Source: Fen-1301 sp963786395 (lineage in GTDB: Bacteria; Bacteroidota; Ignavibacteria; Ignavibacteriales; Ignavibacteriaceae). From it: a DNA stretch of 64,000 nucleotides. The translations under genes were made by a program, and so were the position numbers. The stretch covers positions 62,001 to 126,000 of the forward strand of contig CAWAZD010000009.1 of assembly GCA_963786395.1 (NCBI GenBank). The letters are read 5' to 3'. How positions within the stretch are numbered: position 1 is the first letter of the stretch; the number at the start of each line of letters is the position of its first letter. A model generated the notes under the pieces. That model was not told the DNA's origin. It searched no databases and was given only the letters and a program-made list of their open reading frames with translations. Below, in pieces: positions 61,179 through 64,000 of the stretch.

Positions 61179-62765
61179 TTATGCTAATTCCAGATCTGAT
61201 TTCTTTCCAAATGAGAACAGGAAGAACATTGCAGCCAGCAGCATATATGCGGCTGTGAACTGATATGGCACAACAGAAAGTTGTGGCGACAATTGCCACG
61301 GCAAATACATACTTCCTTCCGGAATAGCTGAGTGTATAATTCCAAAGAATGTGAAGAATGCAGTTACAACAAGGAACGCTGAAGCAGCTTTTAGTTTTTT
61401 ATCAATCAGTTTTGCTATAAAAGCCCCCCATAGCATTGCGGTTAATATGAACCCGTTTCCAAGCGCAACTATAACAAGAAGCTCAGGGATTTGTTTCCCC
61501 GGTTGAGTAAGGAAATAAGAGAATTTATCAACTGGTACTAAATCCGGGTTAGAAAGTTTTATCTGAAGCAGACGTGCAATAGTAGGGAAGAATGCAAACG
61601 CTACAGCTGGTGCATGTTTTTCAGGTGTTGCTTTGAAGGATTGAGAAATAATATCCAAGGCAACAAATATCAGAATAGGTGCCAAAACAGGGCGCGGAAT
61701 AAACTCCACAATAAATGAGATATACCCTAAAATTCCTCCGAGACCAATAAAGAGTCCCGTTAATAACGTATATCCGGCTCTGCTTCCCATTGATTTATAA
61801 GCCGGCTGTCCGATGTAAGGTGTGGTCTGAGCAACTCCTCCAAATATTCCAGCTATTAAAGTAGAGAAGGCTTCAGTAAGAAGAATGTTTTTTGTGTTGT
61901 AATCATCTCCAGCTACTCTTGCGCTTTCAGTTACATTTATTCCACCTACAATTGTAAGGAGTGCAAAAGGGAAAGAGATAGGAAGATATCTAAGAGCTTC
62001 AGTGAATCCCTGTAAAAATCCCAGAGATGGTACCGGTACACCCATATGGAATTCAGGCATTATGAAGGAAAACTGAACTCCCAATAATCCCATTGGCGCA
62101 AGCAGATAATACAGAATAGTGCCAATCACTACAGCAGCAAAGACACCGGGGAAGTTTTTAGGAAGACGAATTTTAGCGACCAATGTATAAATTACCAGAC
62201 CCAAAGCCATTACACCGATGACAGGAAGACCGAATACATCTATTAATGGTGTGAATCCTATTAGACCCAATCCAATACCTGCAAGGCTTCCGAGGAGTCC
62301 TGCCTGTGGAACTATTTTCTGAACCCATCCACCTATAAAGGAAAACAGGATTTTAATAATACCTATTAAAACCATAGTAGCCATACCAATATACCAGGTC
62401 ATCATAGCTGCATCGTGAACCGCCATACCTTTCGATTTCAGGTAAATAAAAGCTGGTCCAAGTACAGTCAATGCTATACCGATGGTTGAGGGAGTATCAA
62501 GCCCCAGCGGCATTGCAGTAACATTCGGGTTGTTTGTCTTCTTAGCCAGACGGAATGCCATAACAGTATAAATTATGTCACCCACTAATACGCCAAGAGC
62601 GGTACCGGGAAACATTCTTGAATAAATAATATCAGCGGGGAATTTGAAAACAAAGATCAGGATTCCGGCAAGGAATGAAAGGACAGTGACGTTATCGAAC
62701 ATCAGACCGAAGAAGCCGTTAAGGTCTTCTTTTACGAACCATTTATATTTGAATGTTGTTTGCAT
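61179..62765 (-). CDS. NCS2-like permease (xanthine/uracil/sulfate permease type)
   Basis: 528 residues and 12-14 hydrophobic helices. It has the NCS2/SulP-like order: an N-terminal GVLVGDIIYTVMAFRLAKK, substrate-site segments NVTAMPLGLDTPSTIGIALT and GGINVTESARVAGDDYNTKN, and GIFGGVAQTTPYIGQPAYKS, which resembles the conserved GxxxQTTY-type segment in nucleobase permeases. It differs from classical UraA/PbuX and substrate cannot be stated; xanthine, uracil or an anion is possible. Single gene. Confidence 0.8.
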   Translation of the reverse strand: MQTTFKYKWFVKEDLNGFFGLMFDNVTVLSFLAGILIFVFKFPADIIYSRMFPGTALGVLVGDIIYTVMAFRLAKKTNNPNVTAMPLGLDTPSTIGIALTVLGPAFIYLKSKGMAVHDAAMMTWYIGMATMVLIGIIKILFSFIGGWVQKIVPQAGLLGSLAGIGLGLIGFTPLIDVFGLPVIGVMALGLVIYTLVAKIRLPKNFPGVFAAVVIGTILYYLLAPMGLLGVQFSFIMPEFHMGVPVPSLGFLQGFTEALRYLPISFPFALLTIVGGINVTESARVAGDDYNTKNILLTEAFSTLIAGIFGGVAQTTPYIGQPAYKSMGSRAGYTLLTGLFIGLGGILGYISFIVEFIPRPVLAPILIFVALDIISQSFKATPEKHAPAVAFAFFPTIARLLQIKLSNPDLVPVDKFSYFLTQPGKQIPELLVIVALGNGFILTAMLWGAFIAKLIDKKLKAASAFLVVTAFFTFFGIIHSAIPEGSMYLPWQLSPQLSVVPYQFTAAYMLLAAMFFLFSFGKKSDLELA

Positions 62766-62890
62766 GGCTGTGAAAAAGGATTATTAAATGATAGTAATAA
62801 TAATAAATTAAAAATTAGAAATTAAAAATTAAAAAAGAAGAAAGAGTAAACATTTTTAGATTTCAAATATTCAAAGGATCCCAAATAGTT

Positions 62891-63256
62891 CTATTTGACT
62901 GTTAGTTGCAAGCCTTCTTTATAAGTTGTTGGTTTAATTTTGAAATAGTTCTCAAATTTTGAACTGTCAAACAGGTATTCATTTTCATATTGATACAACA
63001 TCTCGAAGGATTCTTTTACATCGGAATTGAACAATCCCACAAGTTTAAGCTGCCATTTTTTATATGCGCTCCATTTGGCAGGCACTTTCAGCAGTTCAGC
63101 GGTTAACTTAATATATTCTTCACCGGTCATTGCCTCTTTGGAAGTTGGAAGGTGCCAGGTTTGATTAAAAGCTTCCGGAGTATTTCCGATAAGCGCAACA
63201 GCTTTAGCGGCGTCAGGAGTAAAAGTAAAGGAGTGTTTCACTTTATCATTTAGCAT
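62891..63256 (-). CDS. C-terminal part of a frameshifted NAD-dependent epimerase
   Basis: 121 residues forming the second half of an extended SDR: HSFTFTPDAAKAVALIGNTP, TWHLPTSKEAMTGEEYIKLT, and a helical end. The frame opens slightly upstream (HWMLNDKVKH) within the end of the other fragment. Adding one base near 63266 joins the two into a protein of about 305 residues. Confidence 0.8.
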   Translation of the reverse strand: MLNDKVKHSFTFTPDAAKAVALIGNTPEAFNQTWHLPTSKEAMTGEEYIKLTAELLKVPAKWSAYKKWQLKLVGLFNSDVKESFEMLYQYENEYLFDSSKFENYFKIKPTTYKEGLQLTVK

Positions 63257-63801
63257 CCAGTGAGCGGTCTTTCTTTTTTTAGATTATCAACCACCAATAT
63301 ATTAAATACAGAAGTTTTTATGTCTGGACCATAAAAATCAGCAGCCCTGACAATAACAGCTTCAAGATTTTTCTTTTCATATTCATCGATCAACATTTGA
63401 GCAATTTGTGAGCGGACCTTTCCTTTTTCACTGCAGGGGTTAAAAGGGGTATTTTCTGTCATAACACCAGTAACTTTACCATACATATAAACGTTATCAA
63501 AGAAAATAAGTTTAGCATTATGTCTTATGCAGGCATTTATCACATTCCTCATAATTACAGGCCACTGAGCCTGCCATATATTCAGATCATATTTCAGACC
63601 CGCAACCAGATAAACAATATCGGATCCTTTAACAGCATCCATAGTTTGACCAGGGTTTGTAAGGTCGGTTTTGATTACAATATCATCCGAATTAATCTTT
63701 TGGGGATTTCTTCCTGCCAGCAGGATTTTATCGGTATAATTTATTAGTTCATGAGTAAGGGGAATACCTATTGCGCCACCGGCACCTAAAATCGTCTGCA
63801 T
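63250..63801 (-). CDS. N-terminal part of the same NAD-dependent epimerase/dehydratase
   Basis: 183 residues with a Rossmann loop ILGAGGAIGIPLTHEL, ILLAGRNPQKI, SDIVYLVAGLKYD, LIFFDNVYMYG, and VIVRAADFYGPDI. The Tyr-x3-Lys catalytic site is not clear: VYMYGKV has Tyr but not the usual spacing, as in NmrA-like members. Substrate unknown. The frame ends falsely (RPLTGC) because of a missing base. Confidence 0.82.
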   Translation of the reverse strand: MQTILGAGGAIGIPLTHELINYTDKILLAGRNPQKINSDDIVIKTDLTNPGQTMDAVKGSDIVYLVAGLKYDLNIWQAQWPVIMRNVINACIRHNAKLIFFDNVYMYGKVTGVMTENTPFNPCSEKGKVRSQIAQMLIDEYEKKNLEAVIVRAADFYGPDIKTSVFNILVVDNLKKERPLTGC

Positions 63802-63904
63802 TGATTTCTCCTAATTTGTATTCAAGTGAAAGTTATTAAATTATATTGAGAAAAATGTTGTTTTAGTGTGAAATTGATAAAATATCAAAAGGAAGACAAT
63901 TCGA

Positions 63905-64000
63905 ATGAATAAATTATTTTCTTCATTAAAAGTAAGAGGGGTTGAGTTTAAGAACCGCATAGCAGTATCACCGATGTGCCAGTATTCAAGTTTAAATGGG
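63905..64000 (+). CDS. NADH:flavin oxidoreductase (Old Yellow Enzyme family), start only
   Basis: 32 residues are in the window: LFSSLKVRGVEFKNRIAVSP, then MCQYSS, the FMN-binding entry of YqjM-like enzymes (the usual form is SPMCMYS). AAAGGAAG stands about nine bases upstream of the ATG. It is divergent from the epimerase and runs off the window. Confidence 0.88.
   Translation, partial: MNKLFSSLKVRGVEFKNRIAVSPMCQYSSLNG

Overview
The window looks like a chromosomal segment of a low-GC, Gram-negative member of the Bacteroidota/Ignavibacteriota, most like Ignavibacteria (inference). The supporting signs are a type IX secretion C-terminal sorting domain on a subtilisin, many outer-membrane barrels and LxxC lipoproteins, a Bacteroidota-style promoter (TTG-N20-TAnnTTTG), an archaeal-type split methylmalonyl-CoA mutase, and intergenic regions full of palindromic repeats. 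I see no rRNA, tRNA, CRISPR array, insertion sequence or prophage.

Layout. 1-5.4 kb (minus): a haem biosynthesis operon ccsA/hemX-like - hemA - hemC - lipoprotein - hemD - hemE, in which HemD is fused to an N-terminal TetR regulator. 5.5-18.8 kb: NUDIX hydrolase, very acidic small protein, heptose epimerase HldD, B12-dependent MetH, T9SS subtilisin (frameshifted), methylmalonyl-CoA mutase and epimerase, small membrane proteins and a phosphoesterase. 19-23.3 kb: repeat-rich DNA, PhzF, and a Tat-exported phosphoesterase fused to a cupredoxin. 23.3-33.7 kb (plus): a signalling island with a TonB-dependent receptor, a YfiR-domain histidine kinase, a receiver protein, a hybrid kinase with a broken 3' end, and a CHASE3 kinase. 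33.8-36 kb: two lipoproteins and an acetyltransferase.

36.4-43.6 kb (minus) is the most interesting part. A HybA-like ferredoxin and HybB/NrfD-like quinone subunit lie between two GcvH-fold proteins that lack the lipoyl lysine and share a C-terminal TMxDGGxxV motif. There is no hydrogenase or molybdopterin subunit. The operon has a close match to a sigma-54 -24/-12 promoter and ends in a strong terminator. Just downstream lie a sensor kinase with two c-type haem motifs in its sensor region, a sigma-54 activator and an archaemetzincin. I do not recognise this as a described system.

44-64 kb: EamA transporter, glutamine synthetase, enolase, a DUF2779 nuclease, a HicBA toxin-antitoxin pair, YchF, an M1 peptidase, DUF302, a Kef-type antiporter (frameshifted), small envelope proteins, an NCS2-like permease, an NAD epimerase (frameshifted), and the start of an Old Yellow Enzyme.

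Five otherwise intact genes carry single-base frameshifts, about nine indels in total, several in homopolymers. This may reflect sequence quality rather than gene decay, so the broken genes should be read with that in mind.
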